12,615 nucleotides of DNA, from positions 1 to 12,615 of the forward strand of contig JAWWBX010000104.1 of assembly GCA_033720735.1 (NCBI GenBank). Reading direction: 5' to 3'. Under the pieces are notes generated by a model, which saw only the letters and a list, made by a program, of their open reading frames with translations, was not told the origin of the DNA and made no database searches. The stretch's first letter is position 1; each line of letters starts with the position of its first letter. Made by a program: the position numbers and the translations under genes. The DNA comes from B8-G4 sp033720735 (GTDB taxonomy: Bacteria > Bacteroidota > Bacteroidia > Chitinophagales > Saprospiraceae). Below are positions 5,544 to 12,615 of the stretch, one piece after another.

Positions 5544-7658
5544 ATGGCATTAATCGGCACAATTCGGAAAAATAGCTGGATTCTCGTGGTCATGGTCGGC
5601 CTGGGACTCGGAGGCTTTATCCTGATGGATGTGTCCTCAGCAGGGGGCCCGGGAGGCAACAACCAGTTTACCGTTGGCGAAGTGAATGGGGATCCCATCG
5701 ACTGGATCGAGTTTCAGCGCGCAGAACAGGCCCTGTATCAGAACTCAGCCATTGACGTGTACAATCGCCGGGATTACCTGTGGAACTACTTCATCGAGGA
5801 GGCATTGGTACGGAAGGAAGCCGAACTCAATGGCTTGACGGTGGGCGAAACCGAAATGCAGGAACTGCAGTTTGGCGCCAATCTCAGCCCGGTGGTCCGA
5901 CGCAACTTTTCCGACCCTACCACCCAGCAAGTCAACCGTCAATCGCTGAATGAATTCAAAGCGGCGGCGGATGCCGGCACCCTCGCTCCTCAGTTCCAGC
6001 TGATCTGGGACTTCCAGCAGGAAGAGATCGTCAAGGAGCGCCTGCAATCAAAGCTGATGGCGATGGTGCAAAAAGCGATCTATACGCCCACCTGGATGGC
6101 TGAAGAGTATCAGAAGGACGTCGGTGCTTCCATCGATTTCAAGTATGTGCTGATCCCGTTCGACGCTGTGGACGATAGTGAGATCACCGTCACCGAAGCG
6201 GACTATAGCAAGTATATCAATGAAAACCGCGCGCTCTACGAGCGTAGAGAAGAATCACGCGATGCCAAGTACGTCGTGTTCGACGTACTGCCTACCCCCG
6301 AAGATTCGGCCGACTTGCGCAAGAAGATCGCAGACCTGGTTGAACCGTTTGCCGACGCCGAGAATGATTCCCTTTTTGCTGAAAACAACTTCGGGACTTA
6401 CGATGTGGTGTATTACAAGCAAGCGGATCTGCCGGAAGCTTTGGCAGACACGCTGTTTGATCTGGAACCTGGTACCGTGTACGGACCCTACATCGATAAC
6501 GGGGCGTACAAGGCGGCCAAAGTGATCGACAAGAAAGTGATCGCAGACTCAGTACGGGCGCGACACATTCTGATCTCCGTCACTGCACAGGAACAGGTGA
6601 TGGGCGCCATGGCCAGGGCCGACAGCATCATGAACCTGATCGAGACCGGAGCAGAGCCATTCGACTCTCTCGCCATGAAGCTGAGCAACGACGGTGGATC
6701 AGCCGTCAACGGCGGCGATCTGGGATTTGTGGCTCCAGGAACCTTTGTCAAACCGATGAATGACCTGATCTTCTACCAGGATACGGAAGAAGGTGAGGTC
6801 TACCGGGTGAACACCCAGTTTGGCATCCATCTCGTCGAAGTCATGGAACGCAAGTTTGACGGGAACGAACCAAGTATTCAATATGCCACGATCGAAGAGG
6901 CGATCGTCCCGAGTGAAGCGACCCAGGACTACATGTATGATGATGTGCTGGAGTTTGCCGGGCTCAACCGGACTGTCTCTGCCCTCACTGCCTCGGTAGA
7001 GGCAGATGACGACCTCGTGCTTGAAGAGGCACGTGATCTTGCCCGCAACGCATTCTCCTTTGGCAACCTGGGCACCGGCAATACCTCCCGCGACATTATC
7101 CGCTGGATGTTTGATCCTGAAACAAAAGTCGGGGCTGTCGCTCCTGAGGTCTTCATTTTTGAAGATCCGGTCAACTACTTCAATGCCAGGTATGTGGTGG
7201 TCGGCCTTGATGCCGTACATCCCAAGGGCCTCGCCAAGCCGCCCAGCGTCATGCATCTGATTGAAGGCCCGGTCAAGAACCGCAAGAAAGGTGAGAAGAT
7301 CGTTTCCCAGATCAACAGCACCACCCTGACAGGGGTAGCACAGCAGTTCGATGTCGAGATCGACAGTGTCGAAAACGTGCATCTGGGTATCGAATTTATG
7401 CGGAATATCGGCAATGAGCCCAAGGTGCTCGGAACGGCTTACGGGTTGCCCCAGGGTCAGGTGTCGGCACCCATTATTGGAGAGAACGGGGTGTATGTCA
7501 TCGAGGTCGTGCGCAAAGCCGACGCTCCGGTGGCACAAAATATCCCTGACCTGCGGAGACAGGCCATTTCCACATTCCTGCAGGCCATGCAGTTTGAAAT
7601 GATGCCTGCCTTGCGCGAGCACGCCAAGATCAAGGACAACCGCTACACCTACTTCTAG
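5544..7658 (+). CDS. ppiD: Membrane-anchored periplasmic peptidyl-prolyl isomerase / chaperone, PpiD/SurA-like
   Basis: A 704-residue protein with the layout of PpiD. A short cytoplasmic start (MALIGTIRKNSW) is followed by one transmembrane helix (about residues 12-29), then a long periplasmic part. An N-terminal SurA_N-like helical chaperone region covers about 41-200 ('VGEVNGDPIDWIEFQRAEQAL'). A parvulin (PpiC) rotamase domain covers about 336-437, with 'RARHILIS', 'GGDLGFVAPG' and 'FGIHLVEV'. A C-terminal part includes a second, degenerate parvulin-like segment near 640-670 ('YGLPQGQVSAPIIGENGVYV'). It should assist folding of proteins emerging from the Sec translocon and bound for the outer membrane. 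The start is fixed by the membrane helix and sits downstream of a clear promoter. The next gene, a lipoprotein, follows after 50 bases, so a shared transcript with porQ is plausible. The PpiD name is by architecture; catalytic activity is not guaranteed. Confidence 0.92.
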   Translation: MALIGTIRKNSWILVVMVGLGLGGFILMDVSSAGGPGGNNQFTVGEVNGDPIDWIEFQRAEQALYQNSAIDVYNRRDYLWNYFIEEALVRKEAELNGLTVGETEMQELQFGANLSPVVRRNFSDPTTQQVNRQSLNEFKAAADAGTLAPQFQLIWDFQQEEIVKERLQSKLMAMVQKAIYTPTWMAEEYQKDVGASIDFKYVLIPFDAVDDSEITVTEADYSKYINENRALYERREESRDAKYVVFDVLPTPEDSADLRKKIADLVEPFADAENDSLFAENNFGTYDVVYYKQADLPEALADTLFDLEPGTVYGPYIDNGAYKAAKVIDKKVIADSVRARHILISVTAQEQVMGAMARADSIMNLIETGAEPFDSLAMKLSNDGGSAVNGGDLGFVAPGTFVKPMNDLIFYQDTEEGEVYRVNTQFGIHLVEVMERKFDGNEPSIQYATIEEAIVPSEATQDYMYDDVLEFAGLNRTVSALTASVEADDDLVLEEARDLARNAFSFGNLGTGNTSRDIIRWMFDPETKVGAVAPEVFIFEDPVNYFNARYVVVGLDAVHPKGLAKPPSVMHLIEGPVKNRKKGEKIVSQINSTTLTGVAQQFDVEIDSVENVHLGIEFMRNIGNEPKVLGTAYGLPQGQVSAPIIGENGVYVIEVVRKADAPVAQNIPDLRRQAISTFLQAMQFEMMPALREHAKIKDNRYTYF

Positions 7659-7708
7659 CGCCGGACCAAGGCGGGCAATGCACGCCCGCGAGACTGCGTT
7701 GAAGTGCT

Positions 7709-8320
7709 ATGAAACCAGCGATTCTGATCATCGGCACCATCCTGCTCCTGGCAGGGTGCTCTCAGCACGAGACAGTCGAAGAAGAGGCATTCGGACTGCT
7801 CGAGCGCTACCAGGTACATCGCAAGACCGGCCTGAAAGACGGTGATTTCAGGAAGTTCCAACTCGACGGCACTCTCATCGAGCACGCGCGCTACCGCGAT
7901 GGCAAATTGCATGGTGAGCGCATCATTTACTATCCGAGTGGCAGCCAGGAGATCGTCGAACAATACGTCGATGGCGTACTTGACGGCACCTTTCGCTCCT
8001 ATTACGATGGCGACCTGCTGGAAATGGAGGGTCCGTATGTCGCCGGCGTGATGGTCGGCGAATGGCGACGATATTATAAGAACGGGCAGCTCATGGAGGT
8101 GGTCACGTTTGCCGACAACGAGGAGAATGGGCCATTTGTTGAGTATCACGAAAATGGCAATCTGAAAGCTGAAGGACAGTACTACAATGGCGACAATGAG
8201 CACGGATTGCTAAAATTGTATGATGAACAAGGCGTGCTTGCCCGGAGAATGGAATGCGACAGCGGCATTTGCCATACGATCTGGTTGCGTCCGGACCTGC
8301 AGACAACTTCGGATGAGTAG
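7709..8320 (+). CDS. Lipoprotein with MORN-type repeats
   Basis: A 203-residue predicted lipoprotein. The N-terminus has a short hydrophobic stretch and a lipobox (LLAGC, Cys17 as the lipidated residue), followed by an acidic stretch. The body is made of MORN_2-like repeats, with 'DGKLHGERIIYYPSG', 'DGVLDGTFRSYYDGDLLE', 'VGEWRRYYKNGQLME', 'NGPFVEYHENGNLKAEG' and 'HGLLKLYDEQG', covering about residues 41-176. Such proteins are often annotated 'YwqK family antitoxin', but nothing here indicates a toxin partner; they are common structural or surface modules in Bacteroidota. A Cys pair (183, 188) near the C-terminus may form a disulphide. It should be anchored in the outer or inner membrane facing the periplasm. 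Its stop overlaps the porQ start by 8 bases (ATGAGTAG), so translation of porQ is probably coupled to it. Confidence 0.88.
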   Translation: MKPAILIIGTILLLAGCSQHETVEEEAFGLLERYQVHRKTGLKDGDFRKFQLDGTLIEHARYRDGKLHGERIIYYPSGSQEIVEQYVDGVLDGTFRSYYDGDLLEMEGPYVAGVMVGEWRRYYKNGQLMEVVTFADNEENGPFVEYHENGNLKAEGQYYNGDNEHGLLKLYDEQGVLARRMECDSGICHTIWLRPDLQTTSDE

Positions 8321-9374
8321 GTTGCTGTGGCTGGTTCTGGTAGTTCTGTTGTCCGTGAACCTGACAGCCCAGCCCGGTGGAGCACACACTTACACCTTCC
8401 TCAAACTTCCTCCCTCTTCCCGGATCACGGCACTCGGCGGCGCGCTGATCACAGTCCGTGACGCCGACGTCGCGCTGGCCGTACAGAATCCCGCGGCGTT
8501 AAATGCCTCGGCACATCGCGGCATTTCGTTTCAGCACAATTTTCATTTTGACGGGATCTATAACGGTTACGCCAGCTACGGGCATCATCTGGAGGCATCG
8601 GGCATCACTTTGCACGGGGGCATTCAGTTTATGCAATACGGATCGTTTGACCTGGCTGATGAGTTGGGCAACGTTTTGGGGACGTTCAATGCGAATGAAC
8701 TGGCACTCACTGTCGGAGCCTCGCGGGAGATTGGCGGACGCATGTCGGTCGGGGGCAATCTGCGCTTCATCCAATCCAACCTTGAGTCGTACCAGTCATC
8801 GGCACTGGCGGCCGACATCGGCGGCATGGTCTGGAATGATGAAAAGCAATTGAGTGCCGCACTGGTCGTGCGTAACGTTGGCGTGATGCTCTCGTCCTAC
8901 AGTGACGATGTCAAGGAGGATCTGCCCATCGATATCCAGCTGGGTGTTTCCAAGCGCCTGCAACATCTTCCCTTCCGTCTGTCGATCACAGCCCATTCGC
9001 TGAACCGATGGAACCTGTATTACGACAGCCCGCTCGATGATACACAGACCTCGCTGATCGGGAATGACCCGGTCGAGAAAAGCCAGTTTAGCCGGGAACT
9101 GGACAACTTTTTCCGGCACTTCATTTTCAGCGGAGAGTTTCTGCTCGGGCAGGAGGAAAATCTGAAACTGCGTTTCGGCTATCACCACCAACGCCGGAAG
9201 GAGCTGTCACTCGCAAGTCTGCGCAGCTTCGCCGGATTTTCACTGGGCTTTGGCCTGCAGATCAAGCAGTTCACGATCGATTACGGCTTCGGTGCGTACC
9301 ACATTGCCGGCAGCACACAGCACGTAGGTATCTCTACCAATCTGGGTCGGTTTGGCAAGGGGATCCTGGATTGA
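8313..9374 (+). CDS. porQ: Type IX secretion system outer-membrane protein PorQ
   Basis: A 353-residue outer-membrane protein. The start at 8313 gives a signal peptide (MSRLLWLVLVVLLSVNLTAQ); the frame is open further upstream to 8220 but that extension has no signal sequence and lies inside the lipoprotein gene. Family marks include 'YTFLKLPPSSRITALGG', 'DADVALAVQNPAALN', 'FDLADELGNVLGTFNANE', 'FIQSNLESYQSSALAADI', 'LPFRLSITAHSLNRWNLYYD' and 'LRFGYHHQRRKELSL', spread over a FadL/PorV-like beta-barrel pattern. In Porphyromonas gingivalis PorQ belongs with PorU, PorV and PorZ to the attachment complex that cleaves the C-terminal signal of cargo and links it to A-type lipopolysaccharide; the same role is inferred here. 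Only PorQ of the system is in this window. The gene overlaps the lipoprotein stop and runs toward the repeat-protein gene, with 6 bases between the two stops and no intervening terminator. Confidence 0.95.
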   Translation: MSRLLWLVLVVLLSVNLTAQPGGAHTYTFLKLPPSSRITALGGALITVRDADVALAVQNPAALNASAHRGISFQHNFHFDGIYNGYASYGHHLEASGITLHGGIQFMQYGSFDLADELGNVLGTFNANELALTVGASREIGGRMSVGGNLRFIQSNLESYQSSALAADIGGMVWNDEKQLSAALVVRNVGVMLSSYSDDVKEDLPIDIQLGVSKRLQHLPFRLSITAHSLNRWNLYYDSPLDDTQTSLIGNDPVEKSQFSRELDNFFRHFIFSGEFLLGQEENLKLRFGYHHQRRKELSLASLRSFAGFSLGFGLQIKQFTIDYGFGAYHIAGSTQHVGISTNLGRFGKGILD

Positions 9375-9380
9375 CACGCC

Positions 9381-9836
9381 TTATTGCCCTGCTTCTGCTT
9401 GTGGAACCGCACGTTCTGCTCTCTCGCCGTTTTCAAGGACCGCCACCCGGTCTGCAAGGGCCTGGCATTGTGCCAAAAGTGTGTTGATCACCGCCTGTTG
9501 TTCCTGCACCGCCTTGACGAGCGGAACGACAAACTCACCGTAGCGCAGGCCGTAGTAGTCCTTGTCATTCTTTGGGGCGTCCACCCCGCTGAAATCATAG
9601 CCGATCGCCTGTGCTGCAGCCTCCACTTCCTGTGCGATGAACCCGGTATAGCGAATGTTCTCCTTGTCGTATCCGTGGACCTGGTGTGAAGAATCGCGTA
9701 CGTTGTAATGCTCAGCCCACCAATCGTCGATTGCGTGCAGATCCACCTGGTACGTGACCGGTCGAAGGACAGAAATGAACTCCAGGCCACTGACATCTTC
9801 CCGCACGACACGTTTGAACCGGCCATCGCTGAGATG
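9381..9836 (-). other. Peptidase_S74 intramolecular chaperone domain with predicted self-cleavage site
   Basis: The domain begins 'HLSDGRFKRVV' and continues 'GLEFISVLRPVTYQ', 'YTGFIAQEVEAAAQ' and 'YYGLRYGEFVVPLVKAVQEQ', all standard for the endosialidase-type chaperone. Ser927 and Lys932 have the same five-residue spacing as the Ser911-Lys916 dyad of endosialidase NF. Cleavage would fall between Leu926 and Ser927 (near base 9830), releasing 149 residues. The final 40 residues (QEQQAVINTLLAQCQALADRV region) are a probable coiled coil that helps trimerise. Domain identity is confident; actual cleavage is inferred. Confidence 0.85.
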
Positions 9837-12615
9837 GGTCCATGGTTCATATCCGCCAATGCTGAGCACCGAAGGATTGCCGATCCGTACCTGGTCGTCC
9901 GCGGTACAATGTGCATTATATCCAATAACGGTCGAGCGGTCGTATGCATGACCCAGGCTGAAGGCCAGATACCCTACAGCTGTATTGTGCGTCCCTGTCT
10001 CATTCTCTTCCAGTGCCCTGTCTCCGATAGCTGTATTGTACGACCCCGTTGTATTGTTGAGTAGTGTTGACTTGCCAGTACCTGTATTACTGACCCCCGT
10101 TGTATTGCTCGTGAGTGATGATGAGCCGACTGCGGTAGATCCGCCTCCAGTAGTGCAGGACTGTAGTGCATTCGCTCCCAAGGCTGTGTTGCCACCCGCG
10201 GTGCTATTATTCAACGCCAAGTACCCTACTGCGGTGTTGTTGATCCCGGTAGTATTGTCGTACAAGGCCTCGTATCCAATTGCCGTGTTGTTATTCCCAA
10301 AAGTATTCAAATAAAGCGCCCGATGGCCAGTCGCCGTATTGAACTGTCCGAACGTGTTGCTTTTGAGGGATTCATTGCCCATGGCCGTGTTATAATCTCC
10401 TGAGGTATTGTTCTCCAAGGCCATGTATCCCGTCGCAGTATTCCAATTTCCAGAACTGTTGTTCATGAGGGCCCGTAGCCCTGTAGCTGTGTTTCCAGCG
10501 CCGGTGGTATTGCTATACAAGGCTTTTCTTCCAATGGCTGTATTGGAATTTCCGTGTGTATTGCTATACAAGGATTCGTATCCCTGGGCGGTGTTGTTAG
10601 CTCCGGACTCATTGCTGTATAGTGCGTGGTACCCGGTGGCGGTATTGTACGAGCCTGTTGTATTGCTGTACAAAGCCTTATATCCATTCGCAGTGTTCCT
10701 TTCGCCAGCGTTATTGACAAACAAAGCATAGTATCCGGTGGCGGTATTCGAGCTTGCCGTAGTGTTGTTTGCCAGTGCATGTGACCCGATTGCTGTGTTT
10801 GAACTACCGGTAGTATTAAATTTCAGGGCATGGGATCCCGTAGCCGTATTGTCCAACCCGGTAGTGTTGGCCCAAAGGGCTATGTTCCCTGTCGCAGTAT
10901 TATGCGACCCTGTCGTATTTGCGTTCAGCGCTGCACTGCCCACTGCTGTATTGGCCTCTCCGCTGGTATTGAACTCCAGTGCGGCCCTGCCTGTCGCGGT
11001 ATTCCAGTATCCCGTTGTATTGCTGTGCAGGGCCCGGTATCCGTTAGCGGTATTGGCATACCCTGTTGTATTGCCTTTCATCGCCTGCTCTCCGATAGCG
11101 GTATTCCAATATCCTGTAGTATTGCTGTACAGCGCCTGGTACCCCATGGCTGTGTTGGAGCTTCCCGTGTTGCTATATAATGCATGATGTCCATAAGCCG
11201 TGTTATAGTTTCCGATACTATTGCTGAAAAGTGCTTTGAATCCACCTGCAGTATTGGCACTGCCCGATGTGTTGTTTCTCAAAGCCTCCACACCAACGGC
11301 GGTGTTTTCATTCCCTGTGGTATTGCTATACAAAGTCCAGTGTCCATTGGCGATATTGGAATGACCCGTTGTATTGCTCAGCAATGCAAACATTCCAATA
11401 GCATTGTTCTTCGATCCTGTGGAATTAGAATAAAGGGCCGCGTGCCCATGCGCCGTATTGGAAACGCCTGTGGTATTACTGTACAGGGACTGGTACCCCA
11501 CAGCGGTATTGGAATTGCCACTGGTATTGCTATACAGGGATTCAAACCCATTGGCTGTATTGCCTCCTCCGGTGTTGCTATACAGCGCGCGGGCTCCGGT
11601 TGCAGTGTTCCAGTTTCCTGTTGTATTGCTGAACAGTGCCTCCCACCCGACAGCGGTGTTAGAGTTCCCTGTCGTATTATTTGTCAATGCGTAAGCACCA
11701 TCAGCAGTATTGGAATTGCCAATAGTATTGGCATTCAGCGCAAATGCCCCGGCAGCGCTGTTTCCAAAACCCGTTGAATTGGCCGCCAGTGTTTGGGCTC
11801 CATTCGCCGTATTGGTATAGCCTATGGTATTAGCCGACAATGCCTCGAACCCATGCGCTGAATTCAGCGCTCCCGAGGTGTTTAGGGACAATGCCGAGGT
11901 GCCACTCGCTGTATTCTCCGATCCGGTCGTATTGCTCCAGAGCGCCGAATAGCCGGTGGCCGTATTCGAGTTCCCGGCTGAATTGGCAAAGAGCGCCCGG
12001 TATCCTGTGGCTGTATTCCAGTCTCCTGTCGTATTTCCATTCAATGCCTGTGCCCCATGAGCGGTGTTCCTGCTGCCGGTGGTGTTGTAGCGCAGGGACT
12101 GGTAGCCAAAGGCCGTGTTGTCACTTTCGTTCGTGTTGTCGTACAGCGCCTGGTAGCCAAAGGCACTGTTTCGGTGCCCCCAATAATTATTACTTAGTGC
12201 TCCATAACCCAGCGCAGCATTAGATGAGCCCCCTTCATTGCCCAGACCGCTGTACTCCCCTATAAAGACATTATTGTTGTTCGTCCCATCATCCAAATTG
12301 CCCGCTGCTGTTCCAATGAAGACTGATCCACCTGAGTTCATCGGCACCAGGCTCTTCCCTTCCATCACCCATCGCTCGGTACCAGCCAGGTCAAACCGGA
12401 TGATGTCCTCATCGGTGCTCTCCTCCACCTGGACCTTCGTATCTGTGTCTGCATCCATGATGGCCGCAGAGATCCCTCCGGATGCCATGACATCCACCCA
12501 CACGGTTCCGGTATAGCAGAAGAGTTTGTCAAGGTCCGAGTCATACACCAATAGTCCGGTGGCGGGACTGCCAATAGCCAAGCGCTGGCCTGTAGACAGG
12601 CGCGGCAACAGGAAC
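9381..12615 (-). CDS. Large repeat-built fibre protein with C-terminal S74 self-processing chaperone (5' end outside window)
   Basis: At least 1075 residues, counting the TTG codon at 12606-12608 as residue 1; the frame stays open to the window edge (Phe-Leu before it), so the true start is outside. Residues 1-45 ('RLSTGQRLAIGSPATGLLVYDSD') resemble the module seen before fibre domains in Bacteroidota and phage proteins. A linker follows, 'DADTDTKVQVEESTDEDIIRFDLAGTE', then two long degenerate units ('SVFIGTAAGN', 'NVFIGEYSGLG'), then 44 repeats of 16-17 residues (130-874), a short cap, and the Peptidase_S74 domain (about 925-1045) with a probable C-terminal coiled coil. The repeats resemble the YadA-head class of left-handed beta-solenoid. 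By analogy with S74 tailspikes it probably forms a trimer and is surface-exposed or part of a phage-tail-like particle. No type IX C-terminal signal is visible. The secretion route is unknown. Confidence 0.93.
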   Translation of the reverse strand, partial: FLLPRLSTGQRLAIGSPATGLLVYDSDLDKLFCYTGTVWVDVMASGGISAAIMDADTDTKVQVEESTDEDIIRFDLAGTERWVMEGKSLVPMNSGGSVFIGTAAGNLDDGTNNNNVFIGEYSGLGNEGGSSNAALGYGALSNNYWGHRNSAFGYQALYDNTNESDNTAFGYQSLRYNTTGSRNTAHGAQALNGNTTGDWNTATGYRALFANSAGNSNTATGYSALWSNTTGSENTASGTSALSLNTSGALNSAHGFEALSANTIGYTNTANGAQTLAANSTGFGNSAAGAFALNANTIGNSNTADGAYALTNNTTGNSNTAVGWEALFSNTTGNWNTATGARALYSNTGGGNTANGFESLYSNTSGNSNTAVGYQSLYSNTTGVSNTAHGHAALYSNSTGSKNNAIGMFALLSNTTGHSNIANGHWTLYSNTTGNENTAVGVEALRNNTSGSANTAGGFKALFSNSIGNYNTAYGHHALYSNTGSSNTAMGYQALYSNTTGYWNTAIGEQAMKGNTTGYANTANGYRALHSNTTGYWNTATGRAALEFNTSGEANTAVGSAALNANTTGSHNTATGNIALWANTTGLDNTATGSHALKFNTTGSSNTAIGSHALANNTTASSNTATGYYALFVNNAGERNTANGYKALYSNTTGSYNTATGYHALYSNESGANNTAQGYESLYSNTHGNSNTAIGRKALYSNTTGAGNTATGLRALMNNSSGNWNTATGYMALENNTSGDYNTAMGNESLKSNTFGQFNTATGHRALYLNTFGNNNTAIGYEALYDNTTGINNTAVGYLALNNSTAGGNTALGANALQSCTTGGGSTAVGSSSLTSNTTGVSNTGTGKSTLLNNTTGSYNTAIGDRALEENETGTHNTAVGYLAFSLGHAYDRSTVIGYNAHCTADDQVRIGNPSVLSIGGYEPWTHLSDGRFKRVVREDVSGLEFISVLRPVTYQVDLHAIDDWWAEHYNVRDSSHQVHGYDKENIRYTGFIAQEVEAAAQAIGYDFSGVDAPKNDKDYYGLRYGEFVVPLVKAVQEQQAVINTLLAQCQALADRVAVLENGERAERAVPQAEAGQ
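9987..12221 (-). repeat. Coding tandem array: 44 units of 51 bp (three of 48 bp)
   Basis: Read on the minus strand, 44 successive units follow the pattern N-T-A-x-G-x-x-A-L-x-x-N-T-T-G-x-x. The first Asn, Ala3, Gly5, Leu9, Asn12 and Gly15 are the most constant positions. Units 13 (11562-11609), 21 (11157-11204) and 40 (10191-10238) have 16 residues, each missing one residue in the Gly turn. At DNA level the copies are well diverged, though short blocks coding YSNT recur almost unchanged. Purifying selection on a solenoid coil explains this better than recent slippage. Unit boundaries and the count come from reading the translation by eye. Confidence 0.92.

Noticed and set aside
6699..7622. 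307-residue minus-strand open frame
   Set aside because: Antisense shadow of the ppiD-like gene, whose domains cover the region.
7671..7689. GC-rich hairpin between the ppiD-like gene and the lipoprotein gene as a terminator
   Set aside because: A 6-base-pair stem (GCGGGC/GCCCGC) is present but has no T-run, so full termination is unlikely; it could still cause pausing or partial attenuation.
8220..8312. Longer N-terminus for PorQ
   Set aside because: The added residues are not signal-like and lie in the lipoprotein gene; the start at 8313 gives a proper signal peptide and an 8-base overlap.
10408..11694. Plus-strand open frames with a repeating hydrophobic 'PVAVL..PVVLLY' pattern opposite the fibre gene
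   Set aside because: They are the reverse reading of the 51-base coding repeat. The periodic sequence keeps stops out of the antisense frame, and no start context or family resemblance supports a gene.
9987..12221. CRISPR-like regular repeat spacing
   Set aside because: The 51-base period is continuous coding sequence with diverged copies, not identical repeats separated by unique spacers.
12606..12608. TTG as the true start of the fibre gene
   Set aside because: The frame continues open to the window edge with Phe-Leu before it, and 'FLLPRLST.QR' is usually internal in such proteins.

Overview
The window looks like chromosomal DNA from a member of the phylum Bacteroidota, most likely a Saprospiraceae/Lewinella-like lineage. 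Four things point there. It encodes the type IX secretion protein PorQ. It encodes a PpiD-type foldase and a DUF3109 protein of the kinds common in that phylum. A near-ideal Bacteroidota promoter (TTTG, 19 bases, TACCTTTG) lies upstream of the foldase gene. Strong Shine-Dalgarno sites are absent. The family-level placement is an impression; the phylum is well supported. I saw no transfer RNA or ribosomal RNA gene, transposon or CRISPR array.

Layout. (1) Positions 1-3144, plus strand: a run of three amidohydrolase-family genes. The first is cut by the window edge and carries a C-terminal beta-rich domain. The second has a full set of metal ligands and a signal peptide. The third has a signal peptide but has lost most metal ligands. 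A strong hairpin plus T-run (3213-3246) ends the run. (2) 3245-4558, minus strand: a citrate synthase that resembles the mitochondrial (eukaryotic) type rather than the usual hexameric bacterial type. (3) A 229-base divergent intergenic region with short repeated palindromes. (4) 4788-5393, plus strand: a cysteine-rich DUF3109 protein. (5) 5544-9374, plus strand: the foldase (ppiD-like), a MORN-repeat lipoprotein, and porQ, whose start codon overlaps the lipoprotein stop. This looks like a cell-envelope and secretion cluster. (6) 9381-12615, minus strand, open at the window edge: a gene converging on porQ with only 6 bases between stops. It encodes a very repetitive protein with about 44 copies of a 17-residue Asn/Thr/Gly-rich unit, followed by a Peptidase_S74 (endosialidase-type) intramolecular chaperone domain.

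How the genes may work together. The two envelope-facing blocks are the secreted amidohydrolases, probably acting on small amide or peptide-like substrates in the periplasm or outside the cell, and the foldase/lipoprotein/PorQ block, which serves outer-membrane and type IX secretion biogenesis. The large repeat protein is probably a trimeric surface or phage-tail-like fibre that trims its own C-terminal chaperone. No link between it and PorQ is shown beyond adjacency. The most unusual objects are the self-cleaving solenoid fibre and the metal-ligand-free amidohydrolase paired with an intact paralogue. I do not see evidence for a wholly new multi-gene defence or mobile system.
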